A DNA stretch of 64,000 nucleotides from an uncultured Halieaceae bacterium (GCA_938074135.1 CALJFL010000038.1:1-64000), one strand, 5' to 3'; shown: positions 33,769-43,908, numbered from the stretch's first letter. Numbers and translations are program-made. Notes: a model not told the origin generated them from the sequence alone.

Positions 33769-33842
33769 TGTGCTTACATCACTAGTTGTAGTTAGCGCTT
33801 ACACACCTGAAAAGCCCTCTCCTGGTTGTCCCTAGCCAAGAT

Positions 33843-34898
33843 TTACCAGCTATAACCAATACGGAAGCTATAGGTCTCGTCGAGGTCCTCTACGTTGTCT
33901 ACCGCTCCGGAGTCATATTCGATCAGCACTTCGGCAGCAGCCTCAAGGTTGAATAGCAGCGGGAATGCCAGTCCAAAAGTGGTGTTTAGAATAATGTCCG
34001 AGGTCTCGTCGAGATTCCAGATGCCGATATGGTCGATATAGAGGCGCGAGTCACCACCAAGGTAGTTACTGGAGAAGTGTACTTCCCAATTGGCGCCAGG
34101 GTACTCCTGGTCCTCAGCCACGATAAAGTCCTCGTTGACGTAGGCCAGACCAAGCTCGGCCTCGAGGAAAAGCAGCTCCGTATCGAAGAAATTACGGCCA
34201 ATGTAAGGACCCACGTAATACCGAAGGTCCAAATCAGCAAAATCGTCGCTCTCGGCAGCTACGTTGCCACCGACGTACCACGGACCGTCGAGAAAATAGT
34301 CATATTTGCCGATGATCGACCAGTTGTCGGCGATTTCGGTGTCGTTTGCTTCGTCGATCTCGCCGTTGAGGCGCACGGTGAAACGGTCGTCATCACTCAG
34401 CCACTGGGTTTCGAGCTTGTAGTCGAGTTCATCAGTATCTGAATTACCGCGTTCCATCACCATGGAGAAGTTAACCAGGCCGCTCCACTGATAGCCGATA
34501 CCAAGCTCATAGGGCTCGGGATTCACCACCGCAAGATCTGCCAGGGCAAAGCTTTGCCCGGTGCTTCCATCGACGATCTGCTGGTCCTTGATCACGATGG
34601 GCTGGGCATCCAGTACCTTGCCATCTGCTAACTGGAGTACAGCAGGCTCTGCCGTTTCCAGTGCCAGGATCTGATCCTGAGCCACTTCCAGACTACCGGC
34701 AAAGTCAGTGTCGACACTGACGATTCCGTCGCGAGTGGCGGTGATTGTGCCAAGAATGGTCGAACCGTTCTTCAATACAATGCGGTCCGGGGGGGGAGCG
34801 GCAGCCGCATCCTCCTCCTGAGCCGTCACAAACGGTGACAATATGAACAGTATCAGCATGACGGCCGTTGCGGGTGCCGCCTGAATTTTCCCTATCAT
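33843..34898 (-). CDS. DUF481 (YdiY-like) outer-membrane protein
   Basis: A 351-residue protein with a signal peptide (VMLILFILSPFVTAQ). After a short periplasmic part (residues 35-125, DRIVLKNGSTILGTI, a small beta domain seen before this family) the DUF481 beta-barrel follows: WSGLVNFSMVMERGNSDT, then strands ending in YSFRIGYSW with the terminal aromatic that outer-membrane insertion needs. The function is unknown; related genes respond to acid or salt in some bacteria. Single gene. Confidence 0.87.
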   Translation of the reverse strand: MIGKIQAAPATAVMLILFILSPFVTAQEEDAAAAPPPDRIVLKNGSTILGTITATRDGIVSVDTDFAGSLEVAQDQILALETAEPAVLQLADGKVLDAQPIVIKDQQIVDGSTGQSFALADLAVVNPEPYELGIGYQWSGLVNFSMVMERGNSDTDELDYKLETQWLSDDDRFTVRLNGEIDEANDTEIADNWSIIGKYDYFLDGPWYVGGNVAAESDDFADLDLRYYVGPYIGRNFFDTELLFLEAELGLAYVNEDFIVAEDQEYPGANWEVHFSSNYLGGDSRLYIDHIGIWNLDETSDIILNTTFGLAFPLLFNLEAAAEVLIEYDSGAVDNVEDLDETYSFRIGYSW

Positions 34899-34998
34899 TG
34901 GAGCTTACCTTTGTTATTGAACACTACAACTGTGCTATCGCGTAAGGATTGTTGAATTTCGCGCCCGCGATTTTACGCGAATTTGGTGCCCTTGCATG

Positions 34999-35808
34999 TC
35001 AACAATGCACAATTTCCTGGTCCATTACCTCGACAGCGGCGCCAACGGCTATTGTGCCTGTCTGCGGGTAAAGCAGGTTCTGGCCAAAATAGACGCTGCC
35101 ATCTCGGCGCCGATAACTGGCCAGCACCCGATTTATATGGGGATCACGGCCAGCAGTAGCCTGGTCGATCGAGGGCATAACACAGCGCGAACACGGCTTG
35201 GCGACCGTCATTTCAAGACCGCCGATCCGCAGCCGGCGCCAACTATCCTCGGCAAAGGCGAGACAGCCTTCAACCACAATATTCGGCCTGAATCGGTTCA
35301 TCGGCACCGGTTGCTCCAGACGGCTGTTGAGATCGTCCAGCGACCCCTGGGAGATAAGCAAGAGGGGATAACCGTCGGCAAAGCTGACCGTTTCGCCGGC
35401 ACTGGCGTAACAACCGTCAACACGTCGCACAGTGTCATCGGGCATGTAGACCAGCCTGCACTGTCGCCCTATCTTTTGTTCCAGCCAGAGAGCGACTGCA
35501 TCACCGGCATCGCGGGCGCGCACCTGATCTTCCCATATCTGGGCGCGTATCTCCCGGGCCTGTGCGCCGGGGGTGAGCACCTCAATCACCTCTCCCTCGA
35601 ATGCAAGTGACAGGCCACCGCCCTCAACTGCGACCAACAACAAGGCAAGCCGGGGCTCCTCACGTTGGGTAATAAAATGCCCTGCTGGCGAAACCAGCAG
35701 CCAGCGCCGATCGCCCGACAGACCAAAGCGATCCAGGGCGGCTTCCTGAAGCTCTATACCTGCCGCGGACTTTACCGGGTAAATCGTCAATGCGCTTACG
35801 GTGATCAC
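34999..35808 (-). CDS. MOSC domain protein (YcbX-like, without ferredoxin domain)
   Basis: 269 residues from the GTG at 35808, which has GGAGG 9 bases upstream; an in-frame ATG at 35853 gives 15 more residues but no better site. The start VITVSALTIYPVKSAAGIEL is the usual N-terminal beta-barrel of YcbX-type proteins. The MOSC domain has MNRFRPNIVVEG and the conserved Cys in KPCSRC near residue 220. The family binds molybdenum cofactor and reduces N-hydroxylated compounds. The ferredoxin domain of YcbX is absent, so a separate electron donor is needed. Divergent from glutathione reductase. Confidence 0.88.
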   Translation of the reverse strand: MITVSALTIYPVKSAAGIELQEAALDRFGLSGDRRWLLVSPAGHFITQREEPRLALLLVAVEGGGLSLAFEGEVIEVLTPGAQAREIRAQIWEDQVRARDAGDAVALWLEQKIGRQCRLVYMPDDTVRRVDGCYASAGETVSFADGYPLLLISQGSLDDLNSRLEQPVPMNRFRPNIVVEGCLAFAEDSWRRLRIGGLEMTVAKPCSRCVMPSIDQATAGRDPHINRVLASYRRRDGSVYFGQNLLYPQTGTIAVGAAVEVMDQEIVHC

Positions 35809-35944
35809 GTCATGCACCCTCCAGGGATCGGCCAACAGAAACGAACGAGCCATTACCCGCACACACAGAGGATAGTCCAGCTTGAGCGCTACAGCGCATC
35901 GGCTATGACTGATAGACTGTGCGTCCAGCAACAGGAGGGTATTA

Positions 35945-37303
35945 GTGAGCGATATCGATTACGATCTGTTTGTCATCGGCGCCGGTTCCGGCGGGGTCCG
36001 GGCTGCACGCATGGCCGCCAGTTTTGGCGCCAAAGTAGCTATCGCCGAGGAGCAATACATGGGCGGCACCTGCGTCAATGTGGGCTGTGTGCCGAAGAAG
36101 CTTTATGTTTACGCCTCCGAGTTCGGCAAGGGCTTCAGCGATGCACGAGAATTCGGCTGGCACAGCGAAGTAAAGCAATTTGACTGGGCAACGCTGCGCG
36201 ACAACAAGAAAACCGAGATCTCCAGGCTAAATGCCATCTATCGCAACCTGCTGTCGGGTGTCGATGCCGATGTCATCGACGGTCGCGCCACTATCGTCAA
36301 CTCCAATACGGTTGCAGTCGGGGAAAAGCACTACACCGCCAGAAAAATCCTTATCGCCACTGGTGGCTGGCCGCATATACCGGACTTCCCGGGCTCGGAT
36401 CTGGCTGTCAGCTCCAACGAAATTTTCGACCTGGCTTCATTCCCCGAACGCATCGTCATCGTGGGCGGTGGCTATATCGCTGTCGAGTTCGCCGGAATTT
36501 TCAATGGCCTCGGTGCGCGGGTCACCCAACTTTACCGGGGACCGCTGTTCCTGCGTGGGTTCGACCCCGACATCAGGGCCCATGCCAGCCAGGAGATACG
36601 GAAATCCGGCGTTGACCTGCGCTTCGAAACCAACGTCGAATCGATAGCTCGCTCCGCCGATGGCCTGCAGCTCACACTGACTGACGGCGAGACCCTGACG
36701 GCAGACGCCGTACTGTATGCCACCGGGCGCAAACCCAACCTCAATGGGCTTGGTCTGGAGAACGTCAATATCGATCTCACCGCCACCGGCTCAATCGCGG
36801 TGGATGGCGATTTCCAGACTACTGAACCAGGGGTTTTCGCTCTCGGGGATTGCACCGATACAATGGAGCTGACCCCGGTGGCACTTGCTGAGGGCATGGC
36901 TTTCGCGCGCAAACAGTTCGGTGGCGCCAAACCCGCCGTAGACTATGACTTCATCCCGACGGCCGTATTTTGCCAACCCAATATTGGCACCGTCGGATTT
37001 ACCGAGGACGAGGCGCGCGCCGAGTTTGGCGACATCACGCTCTACAAATCGGCCTTCCGCCCAATGAAACACACCATCAGCGGACGCGATGAAAAAACCT
37101 TCATGAAACTGATTGTCGACAGCGCCAGTGACCGGGTGGTCGGTGTGCACATGATGGGCCCGGATGCAGGCGAGATCATCCAGGGTATCGCTATCGCCCT
37201 AAAAGCCGGTGCGACCAAGGCAATCTTCGACAGCACCATCGGTATCCATCCGACCGCCGCCGAGGAGTTTGTCACCATGCGCGAACCCTGGACCGAGGAC
37301 TAA
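35945..37303 (+). CDS. gorA: Glutathione reductase
   Basis: A 452-residue flavoprotein disulfide reductase. GTG start with AGGAGG 6 bases upstream. FAD loop GAGSGG at 12-17; redox pair Cys43 and Cys48 in GGTCVNVGC; NADPH-binding GGGYIAVEFAG with downstream Arg residues typical of NADPH use; C-terminal HPTAAEE with the active His435 and Glu440. It keeps glutathione reduced in the cytoplasm. The TauE permease starts 2 bases after its stop, so the two may be translated together. Confidence 0.93.
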   Translation: MSDIDYDLFVIGAGSGGVRAARMAASFGAKVAIAEEQYMGGTCVNVGCVPKKLYVYASEFGKGFSDAREFGWHSEVKQFDWATLRDNKKTEISRLNAIYRNLLSGVDADVIDGRATIVNSNTVAVGEKHYTARKILIATGGWPHIPDFPGSDLAVSSNEIFDLASFPERIVIVGGGYIAVEFAGIFNGLGARVTQLYRGPLFLRGFDPDIRAHASQEIRKSGVDLRFETNVESIARSADGLQLTLTDGETLTADAVLYATGRKPNLNGLGLENVNIDLTATGSIAVDGDFQTTEPGVFALGDCTDTMELTPVALAEGMAFARKQFGGAKPAVDYDFIPTAVFCQPNIGTVGFTEDEARAEFGDITLYKSAFRPMKHTISGRDEKTFMKLIVDSASDRVVGVHMMGPDAGEIIQGIAIALKAGATKAIFDSTIGIHPTAAEEFVTMREPWTED

Positions 37304-37305
37304 GC

Positions 37306-38064
37306 TTGGAACTGGAGCTCTGGCAAGCCACCAGCCTCACGGCTGTGGGCATTGTCGCCGGGTTCCTCAACGTCATGGCCGGCGGTGGGTCGCTACTGAC
37401 AGTGCCGGTAATGGTGTTCATGGGGTTGCCTGGGCCGGTCGCCAATGGCACCAACCGTATCGCGATCCTGGCGCAAAACGTGACAGCCATTGCCACTTTT
37501 TTCCGCCGCGGCTTTGCCGAGTTTCGACTTAGCCTGACTCTCGCTGCCTGTGCGATCCCGGGTGCACTGCTGGGCGCCTTCACCGGCGTGGGTCTCGAAG
37601 GTGAATGGTTTAACCGGATCCTCGCGCTGGTGATGGTCGCGGTGATGCTGATAATGCATTTCGACCGCGGCGCCGCTGCCAGTAATGCCGATCACCAACC
37701 GAGCCGGCAACAGTTGATTAACGGCCACCTGATGATGGTTGGCGTTGGATTCTGGGGCGGGTTCATTCAGATTGGGGTCGGCTTTATTATCATGCCGGTT
37801 CTCAATCGGGTGATGGGCCTGGACCTGGTGCGCACCAATATGCACAAGGTCTTCATTGTTGCCGTTTACACCACGGTCGCCCTGGCAGTCTTCGCCAGTC
37901 AGGTGGAAATTCTCTGGGTTGTTGGCGCCGCGTTAGCGCTGGGTAACTCGATCGGTGGTTATCTGGGCGCACACTTCACGATCAGCAAGGGCGAAAAGCT
38001 GATCAAGTGGGTGCTGAATATTGTCCTGGTTGTATTTATTGCTAAGCTACTGTTTTTCCCCTGA
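37306..38064 (+). CDS. TSUP family permease (TauE/SafE)
   Basis: A 252-residue membrane protein with about eight hydrophobic segments in two repeats: GIVAGFLNVMAGGGSLLTVPVM near the start and GFWGGFIQIGVGFIIMPVL in the second half are the family signature. TTG start with GAGG 7 bases upstream. TSUP members export or import sulfite, organosulfonates or sulfoacetate. Tight linkage to glutathione reductase suggests a sulfur or redox role, which is inference. Confidence 0.87.
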   Translation: MELELWQATSLTAVGIVAGFLNVMAGGGSLLTVPVMVFMGLPGPVANGTNRIAILAQNVTAIATFFRRGFAEFRLSLTLAACAIPGALLGAFTGVGLEGEWFNRILALVMVAVMLIMHFDRGAAASNADHQPSRQQLINGHLMMVGVGFWGGFIQIGVGFIIMPVLNRVMGLDLVRTNMHKVFIVAVYTTVALAVFASQVEILWVVGAALALGNSIGGYLGAHFTISKGEKLIKWVLNIVLVVFIAKLLFFP

Positions 38065-38096
38065 CTGAATGAGTACCCAACGATCACTTTCTCACT

Positions 38097-39047
38097 ATGA
38101 TTGAGGTAAAAAACCTGACGCGGCGTTACGGCAAACTATCCGCCGTGAAGAATGTCGCTTTCCAGATTGGTAACAACGAAGTCGTTGGCCTGCTGGGGCA
38201 TAACGGCGCGGGCAAGTCCACAATCATGAAGATGTTAAGCGGCTATCTGGAACCCAATGCCGGTGATATTCGCATTGCCGGATATGACCTGGCCACTGAT
38301 CCCCACCCTGTGCAGCGTATGCTCGGCTACCTTCCTGAAAACCTGCCGGTCTATCCGGAAATGATCGTCGCTGACTACCTGGATTATGCGGCAACGCTCA
38401 AAGGTATCTCCGCGCCGGAGCGGCCAGCCGCGTTGCGCGAAGCGATACTGGCTACTAATCTGTCCGAGCGCGCGCTGGATATGATCGGCACATTGTCCCG
38501 CGGATTGAAACAGCGGGTGGGGGTCGCACAAGCCCTGTTGGGGCAACCCCGGCTGCTGATTCTCGATGAGCCAACCAACGGCCTGGATCCACACCAGACT
38601 GACGAAATGCGACGGCTCATACAGAGTCTTGCCAGGCGCGCGACCATTATCCTGTCGACCCATATCATGCAGGAGGTCGAAGCCGTTTGTGATCGTGTGC
38701 TGGTGTTGAGCAATGGCAAGCTGGTGCTCGACGAGTCCATGGACAAGCTGCGCGAGAGCCATCGCTTCAACCTGTGCACTGATGACAAAGTGCCGGAGTT
38801 GCCAGACGTGGTCGCCGGCCTGGCCCAGGTAGCCGATGTTCAAGCGCAGGCCACCGCCGTGCCGGGGCACAGGGAGTTTATTGTAAGCCTGCAGCCAGAT
38901 GCAGACATTGACCTCGCCGCCAGCAATATAGGCCAGGCCGTGGTCGGTGCGGGGGCCAGCTTGTATGGCCTGCAGGTCCTTGTCCGGGATCTTGAAACCG
39001 TATTCCGGGAAGCCAGTGAACGCGCCGAGGTCACCAATGGCGGGTAA
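38097..39047 (+). CDS. ABC transporter ATP-binding protein (GldA-like)
   Basis: A 316-residue ATPase. Walker A GHNGAGKST at 34-42, signature LSRGLKQRVGVAQAL near 136, Walker B LLILDEPTNGLDP near 155, and an H-loop His in STHIMQEVE. The 90-residue C-terminal extension is typical of GldA-type subunits. It overlaps the permease gene by 11 bases, which indicates translational coupling. Together they form a complete ABC-2 exporter-like unit. Confidence 0.92.
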   Translation: MIEVKNLTRRYGKLSAVKNVAFQIGNNEVVGLLGHNGAGKSTIMKMLSGYLEPNAGDIRIAGYDLATDPHPVQRMLGYLPENLPVYPEMIVADYLDYAATLKGISAPERPAALREAILATNLSERALDMIGTLSRGLKQRVGVAQALLGQPRLLILDEPTNGLDPHQTDEMRRLIQSLARRATIILSTHIMQEVEAVCDRVLVLSNGKLVLDESMDKLRESHRFNLCTDDKVPELPDVVAGLAQVADVQAQATAVPGHREFIVSLQPDADIDLAASNIGQAVVGAGASLYGLQVLVRDLETVFREASERAEVTNGG

Positions 39048-41877
39048 GCGCATCGCACTGCGAATAGCTGGCAAGGAGATTCGGCTATTTTTTGCCTCGC
39101 CAGTGGCCTGGTTGTTTCTGGCAGCTTTTGCAGGCACCAGCCTGTTTGTATTTTTCTGGGTCGAATCTTTTTTTGCCCGCAATATCGCCGATGTCAGGCC
39201 GCTGTTTGAGTGGATGCCGCTGTTGCTGATATTCCTCGCCTCAGCCCTGACCATGCGCATGTGGAGCGAAGAACGACGCACTGGCACGTTGGAACATGTC
39301 CTTACCCAGCCCGTCGCCCTGTGGCACTTCGTGCTGGGCAAATTCCTGGCCTGCATGGTGCTGTTATTACTGGCCCTGGTCGCCACTGTGCCATTGCCAA
39401 TCAGCGTCGCATTAATCGCAGACCTCGACTGGGGACCGGTGATGGCAGGCTACCTTGCGACAGCATTACTGGGTACCGCATATATCAGTATCGGCCTGTG
39501 TGTTTCAGCCCGCACCGACAATCCTATAGTGAGCCTGATTGGTAGCGTTGCTTTGTGCGGTTTGTTCTTCCTTTTAGGCAGTAACCTATTGACCAGCTTT
39601 TTCGACAATCCCACAGCAGACTGGCTGCGAACCATCGGGACTGGCTCGCGATTTCAGAGCATCACGCGCGGCGTGATCGACGCCCGCGACCTGTTTTACT
39701 ACGTCTCGCTGGCTGCCGGTTTCCTAACCATCAATGTCTACCTGTTGGAAAAAGAACGCTGGGCTGCGGGCAGCAGAAGCGGTCGACATCGCCTGTGGCG
39801 CACAACAACCTTACTGATTATCGCCAATTTGCTGATCGCCAATCTGTGGTTGGATAGAGTCAGCATGCTGCGCGCGGACATTACCGCTGGCAAACTTTAC
39901 TCCCTGTCTCCGACCTCTGAGGATTTTCTTGAGCAACTGAAAGAACCGCTGCTGATTCGCGGGTATTTCAGCAGCAAAACCCACCCGCTGCTGGCACCAC
40001 TGGTACCACAGCTTCGCGACCTACTCAGGGAATATGAGGTTGCCGGCGACGGTAGAGTAAGCGTTGAAATCATAGATCCGGCAGATAACCCGGAGCTGGA
40101 GCAGGAGGCCAACGAGCGTTATAACATTTTTGCCACTCCATTCCAGATCGCCGATCGCCACCAGTCAGCGCTGGTTAACTCTTACTTCAACGTACTGGTG
40201 GAATACGGCGAGGAATTCGAAACGCTTGGCTTTAGCGAGCTGATCGAAGTGCGCACTACGGCCAACGCCGAGCCCGAGGTCCTGTTGCGAAACCCCGAGT
40301 TTGACATAACCCGCGCCATCAAGGATGTGCTGTACAGCTACCAGGTGGCGGGCGACCTGTTCGCTGGTATCGATGAAACGATCGAGTTCGTCGCCTATGT
40401 TTCGGCAGATGTGTTGCTACCCGAGCTACTGCTGGATTATCGACAGGCGATTGGCGATCACCTGCAGGAGCTCGCCCGCGATTCCGACGGAAAATTTCGT
40501 ATCCGTTTTGTTGAACCGGAAGCGGGCGACGGCCAAGTCGCCCGCCAGATCGTGGATGAATGGGGCTTCAAGCCAATGCTGGCCACGCTGGAAGACGATC
40601 GGGAGTTTTATTTTTACCTGACGCTGGCAGATACACGGCAAGTCGTACAACTGCCCACCGACAGTTTCGATCCCGCCGAATTTCCCGCAATGTTGGAAGC
40701 CGGTCTGAAACGATTTGCCAGTGGTTTCACCAAGACCGTATCTCTCGCTTTGCCTGCCCTGCATGAAACCATGGCACGCCACAAGCTGGGAGCGCCGACC
40801 TTTACCAACCTGGAACGCATGGTCACCCGCGATTACAGCATACGCATGGAAGATCTGGCGGACGGAAGGATAGATCCGGAAGCCGATATACTGGTAGTCA
40901 TCGCCCCACAGCGGCTGAACAGCCGCGCGATCTTTGCAATCGACCAATACCTGATGCGCGGAGGTACTGTGGTGTTAGCTTCGTCCGCCTTTACCGCCGA
41001 ATTGTCAGGCGGCGAGTTGCGCATGCAGCCCTGGGATAGCGGACTACAGGAATGGCTGCAGCATCACGGCATCACTATTGAGGAGTCACTGGTGCTGGAC
41101 AAGCGCAATGCCGCCTTCCCTACGCCGGTTATTCGCAAGGTAGGGGGTTATGAATTCCGTGACGTTCGGCTCATCGACTACCCCTACTTTATCGATCTTC
41201 GCGAAGCTGGGCTGAATCAGGATCATCCGATCACCCTGGGTATTCCGCAGCTGACAATGGCCTGGGCATCGCCACTGACCCTGCGCAGAGAACCGGGGAT
41301 GCGCATCACCAACCTGCTGCGCAGCTCGCCCGATTCCTGGCGTTCCGCCAATACCGATGTAATGCCCCAAGTTGACGGCGACGGCAAAAGTACATTCTCC
41401 AGTAGCGGACCAACCCGGTCAGAAGAGTTGGCGGTTGTCGCCCAGGGCAGGTTTACATCGTTCTTCACGGGCAAGGATGCACTGCTCGAAGAAGCCCGGC
41501 CAAGAGAGACCCGCGGGGTCAATAAACTGTTGGAACGATCACCGGGCTCAGCGCGAATGATCGTCTTCGCCTCGAACGACTTCATGGACGACCAGATGCT
41601 CAATGCCATTATCACGGCATCGGGAACGCAGTACCTGGGTCCTTTGGAACTGCTGATGAACACGCTGGATTGGGCCCTGCAGGATGACACCCTTCTCGCT
41701 ATCCGTTCCCGGGCACACTTCAATCGCACACTGCCGCCGATGGAGCGACAGAAACAAGCTCTTATCGAGTATACAAACTATGGCCTTGCCCTGTTGTGGC
41801 TGGGCTTACTGGCAATCGCATACTGGCTGCGCAAACTGGCCCGGCGACGTCATTACCGCAAGAGTCTGGCATTGTGA
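39037..41877 (+). CDS. ABC-2 permease (GldF-like) fused to GldG-like domain
   Basis: A 946-residue fusion. Start ATG 39037 with GAGG 6 bases upstream. Residues 1-245 are a six-segment ABC-2 permease (KEIRLFFASPVAWLFLAAF). A further membrane segment near 262 is followed by a large periplasmic region of the GldG type (about 280-880, PF09822-like: LYSLSPTSEDFLEQLKEPLLIRGYFS) and a last membrane segment near 920. Fused GldF-GldG proteins are seen in proteobacteria that do not glide; there the role is unclear but envelope transport is likely. Confidence 0.9.
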   Translation: MAGKRIALRIAGKEIRLFFASPVAWLFLAAFAGTSLFVFFWVESFFARNIADVRPLFEWMPLLLIFLASALTMRMWSEERRTGTLEHVLTQPVALWHFVLGKFLACMVLLLLALVATVPLPISVALIADLDWGPVMAGYLATALLGTAYISIGLCVSARTDNPIVSLIGSVALCGLFFLLGSNLLTSFFDNPTADWLRTIGTGSRFQSITRGVIDARDLFYYVSLAAGFLTINVYLLEKERWAAGSRSGRHRLWRTTTLLIIANLLIANLWLDRVSMLRADITAGKLYSLSPTSEDFLEQLKEPLLIRGYFSSKTHPLLAPLVPQLRDLLREYEVAGDGRVSVEIIDPADNPELEQEANERYNIFATPFQIADRHQSALVNSYFNVLVEYGEEFETLGFSELIEVRTTANAEPEVLLRNPEFDITRAIKDVLYSYQVAGDLFAGIDETIEFVAYVSADVLLPELLLDYRQAIGDHLQELARDSDGKFRIRFVEPEAGDGQVARQIVDEWGFKPMLATLEDDREFYFYLTLADTRQVVQLPTDSFDPAEFPAMLEAGLKRFASGFTKTVSLALPALHETMARHKLGAPTFTNLERMVTRDYSIRMEDLADGRIDPEADILVVIAPQRLNSRAIFAIDQYLMRGGTVVLASSAFTAELSGGELRMQPWDSGLQEWLQHHGITIEESLVLDKRNAAFPTPVIRKVGGYEFRDVRLIDYPYFIDLREAGLNQDHPITLGIPQLTMAWASPLTLRREPGMRITNLLRSSPDSWRSANTDVMPQVDGDGKSTFSSSGPTRSEELAVVAQGRFTSFFTGKDALLEEARPRETRGVNKLLERSPGSARMIVFASNDFMDDQMLNAIITASGTQYLGPLELLMNTLDWALQDDTLLAIRSRAHFNRTLPPMERQKQALIEYTNYGLALLWLGLLAIAYWLRKLARRRHYRKSLAL

Positions 41878-42809
41878 AAGCACCTGTATCGACGTTGTTG
41901 ATTCTGCTGCTGGTGCAATGTGCGATCGCAGCAATTGTCTATTGGCCCAACGACATGTTGCCGACCATGCGCGACAAGAAGCCACTGATATCCTTCAATG
42001 CCGACTTGCTGGATGAAATAAATATCAGCGACCGGCATAACAACGAGGTTGTTCTGTTGCGCCGCGGCGAACACTGGATATTACCAGAGCTGGAAGAGTT
42101 GCCCGCCGACGACGGGATGATCCGGGACCTGATCGATGCACTGGCCTACCAGCCACACGGCCGTCCGGTGGCAGACACTGTGCCGGCGAGACAGCGCTTT
42201 CACGTAGCGGCCTACCACTACCAACGTCGGCTGACCCTGATAGGTGAAGACGAGTTACTGGGAACGATCTACCTGGGCACCTCGCCGGGTTTTCGCCGCG
42301 TACATGCTCGCAACGATACGGGCGACGCAATTTATAGCGTGAAATTCAACAACTTTGATGCGCCTGCATCGGCGTCAGCGTGGCTTCAGCGCTCACTATT
42401 GCAGATCAGCGACCCCGATCACATCAAGGGGCCCGGCTTTGAAATAAGCCATCAAGGAACCGGCTGGCTAACGCCTTCGGGGGTTGCACCGGACCGACGT
42501 GAGCTGGACGCCCTGCTGCTGGCCCTGGCCAGCCAACAGGTCGACGGCGTAGCGGAGGAAGACGATCAGCGCACCCTGGCAGAGACAGAGCCCACCCTGG
42601 CACTGGATGTCAGAACGGCCAGTGGCACAGAACGTCTCGAGTACTTCAGTCTCGACAGTGGACGGTTCATCTATAGCAGGAAGTTTCCCTTGTTCTTCAG
42701 CCTGAGCGACTACGACTTTGATCGCATCACCGGTATCGACGCCACCATATTGGCTGCGACTATCCCTGCACGCTCAACAACAGACCCTGAGGAAAACAGT
42801 CCACAGTGA
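41874..42809 (+). CDS. DUF4340 domain protein, third gene of the ABC unit
   Basis: A 311-residue protein from a GTG whose last two bases are in the TGA of the preceding gene, a GTGA overlap. An N-terminal membrane anchor (TLLILLLVQCAIAAIVYW, about 6-24) leads to a periplasmic region with the DUF4340 features: the wHWxLPELEELPADDGMI-like stretch and repeats of small beta domains. DUF4340 genes commonly follow GldF/GldG-like genes. It is probably a periplasmic partner of the exporter. Function is unknown. Confidence 0.87.
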   Translation: MKAPVSTLLILLLVQCAIAAIVYWPNDMLPTMRDKKPLISFNADLLDEINISDRHNNEVVLLRRGEHWILPELEELPADDGMIRDLIDALAYQPHGRPVADTVPARQRFHVAAYHYQRRLTLIGEDELLGTIYLGTSPGFRRVHARNDTGDAIYSVKFNNFDAPASASAWLQRSLLQISDPDHIKGPGFEISHQGTGWLTPSGVAPDRRELDALLLALASQQVDGVAEEDDQRTLAETEPTLALDVRTASGTERLEYFSLDSGRFIYSRKFPLFFSLSDYDFDRITGIDATILAATIPARSTTDPEENSPQ

Positions 42810-42983
42810 CAGTGCCTAACGACGACGCACCCCCAAAATTCTGGTGGCGGATAAAGATCGCCTGCGGCGCAGCCCGGGGATCTGGTCGTCCAACACGGGC
42901 TTTGGCGAACAATTCAATCAGTGGCGACAGCACAGCGGGCTTTTACTACCAGGGATTTAAGCTGACTCCCAGGCTGCGATCCC

Positions 42984-43787
42984 TTAATCCCTGTAGTCGG
43001 GTGCCCGTCCCTCCTTGCGAGCAAGGATAGCCTCTTCAAAATTTTTCGTGGTCATACGCACAAACAGCTGGGCATGCCCCTCGTGGTTCATATGCGTGTG
43101 CAGGCTGCCGGCATCGACGCCGGCCCAAAGCATTTGCTTGCTCAGCTCAACGCCCAATTGGCTGAAGCCGGCAATACGCTCGGCGATTGCAAAACACTCA
43201 TCGAGCAGCGCATCGCCGGCCACGGTTTTGCTGACAATACCCAGGCGCTGGGCTTCACTGGCGTCCACATCACGCCCGGTAAGCATGATTTCAAACGCCC
43301 TGGAGGTGCCGATCGCGCGGGGTAGCAGGTAGCTCAGACCCAGCTCTGCTGAGGTGAGTCCGTTATTGATACCGGCGGGACGAAACACCGCACTGTCGGC
43401 CGCCACCCTGATATCAGTTGCCATGGCGAGGCAAAACCCTCCACCGATGGCGGGCCCGTTAATGGCGCCGATCACAGGCTGGTGCATGTCGTGAATGGCC
43501 TTGATGACATCTTCCAGTATCTTCATGGCCCGCCGGGCAATGCCAGGAACCGTCAGGCCATTGAATATATCCAGCCAACCGGGATCCTCGAGATCGGCTC
43601 CTGAACAAAATCCAGCACCGGCGCCGGTAATAATGACCACCCGCGTATCATTATCGAAACTGACCTCCTCCAGCGCCTCCTTGAAAGGCACCATGACGTC
43701 AAAAGCCATTGCATTCATCCGCTCTGGCCGGTTGAGGGTGATCAGGGTGACCCCCGAGCGCGGTTTTTCCACGGTAACAAACGACAT
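42984..43787 (-). CDS. Enoyl-CoA hydratase/isomerase family protein
   Basis: A 267-residue crotonase-fold enzyme from the ATG at 43787; a GTG at 43796 is possible. Oxyanion hole residues lie in GAGFCSGADL (near 65) and NGPAIGGGFCLA (near 113). SAELGLSYLLPRAIG contains the usual active-site helix with Glu. It hydrates or isomerises enoyl-CoA. It is divergent from an SDR with a 120-base gap; both could work on the same CoA-bound intermediates. Confidence 0.9.
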   Translation of the reverse strand: MSFVTVEKPRSGVTLITLNRPERMNAMAFDVMVPFKEALEEVSFDNDTRVVIITGAGAGFCSGADLEDPGWLDIFNGLTVPGIARRAMKILEDVIKAIHDMHQPVIGAINGPAIGGGFCLAMATDIRVAADSAVFRPAGINNGLTSAELGLSYLLPRAIGTSRAFEIMLTGRDVDASEAQRLGIVSKTVAGDALLDECFAIAERIAGFSQLGVELSKQMLWAGVDAGSLHTHMNHEGHAQLFVRMTTKNFEEAILARKEGRAPDYRD

Positions 43788-43908
43788 CGTATACACTCTT
43801 ACAGAACGGGTTTAGCTCCTCACTTTAGATAGCTATGGCCGAGGTTGCCATGTTGGCTGCGGCCACGCAGGTTGCCCACGATTAACAGAAATGCAGGGAT
43901 TCAGGCTT

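Noticed and set aside
42806..43030. 74-residue reading frame whose GTG overlaps the DUF4340 stop
   Set aside because: It has no family pattern and runs 47 bases into the end of the convergent enoyl-CoA hydratase gene; the GTGA overlap is suggestive but too weak alone.
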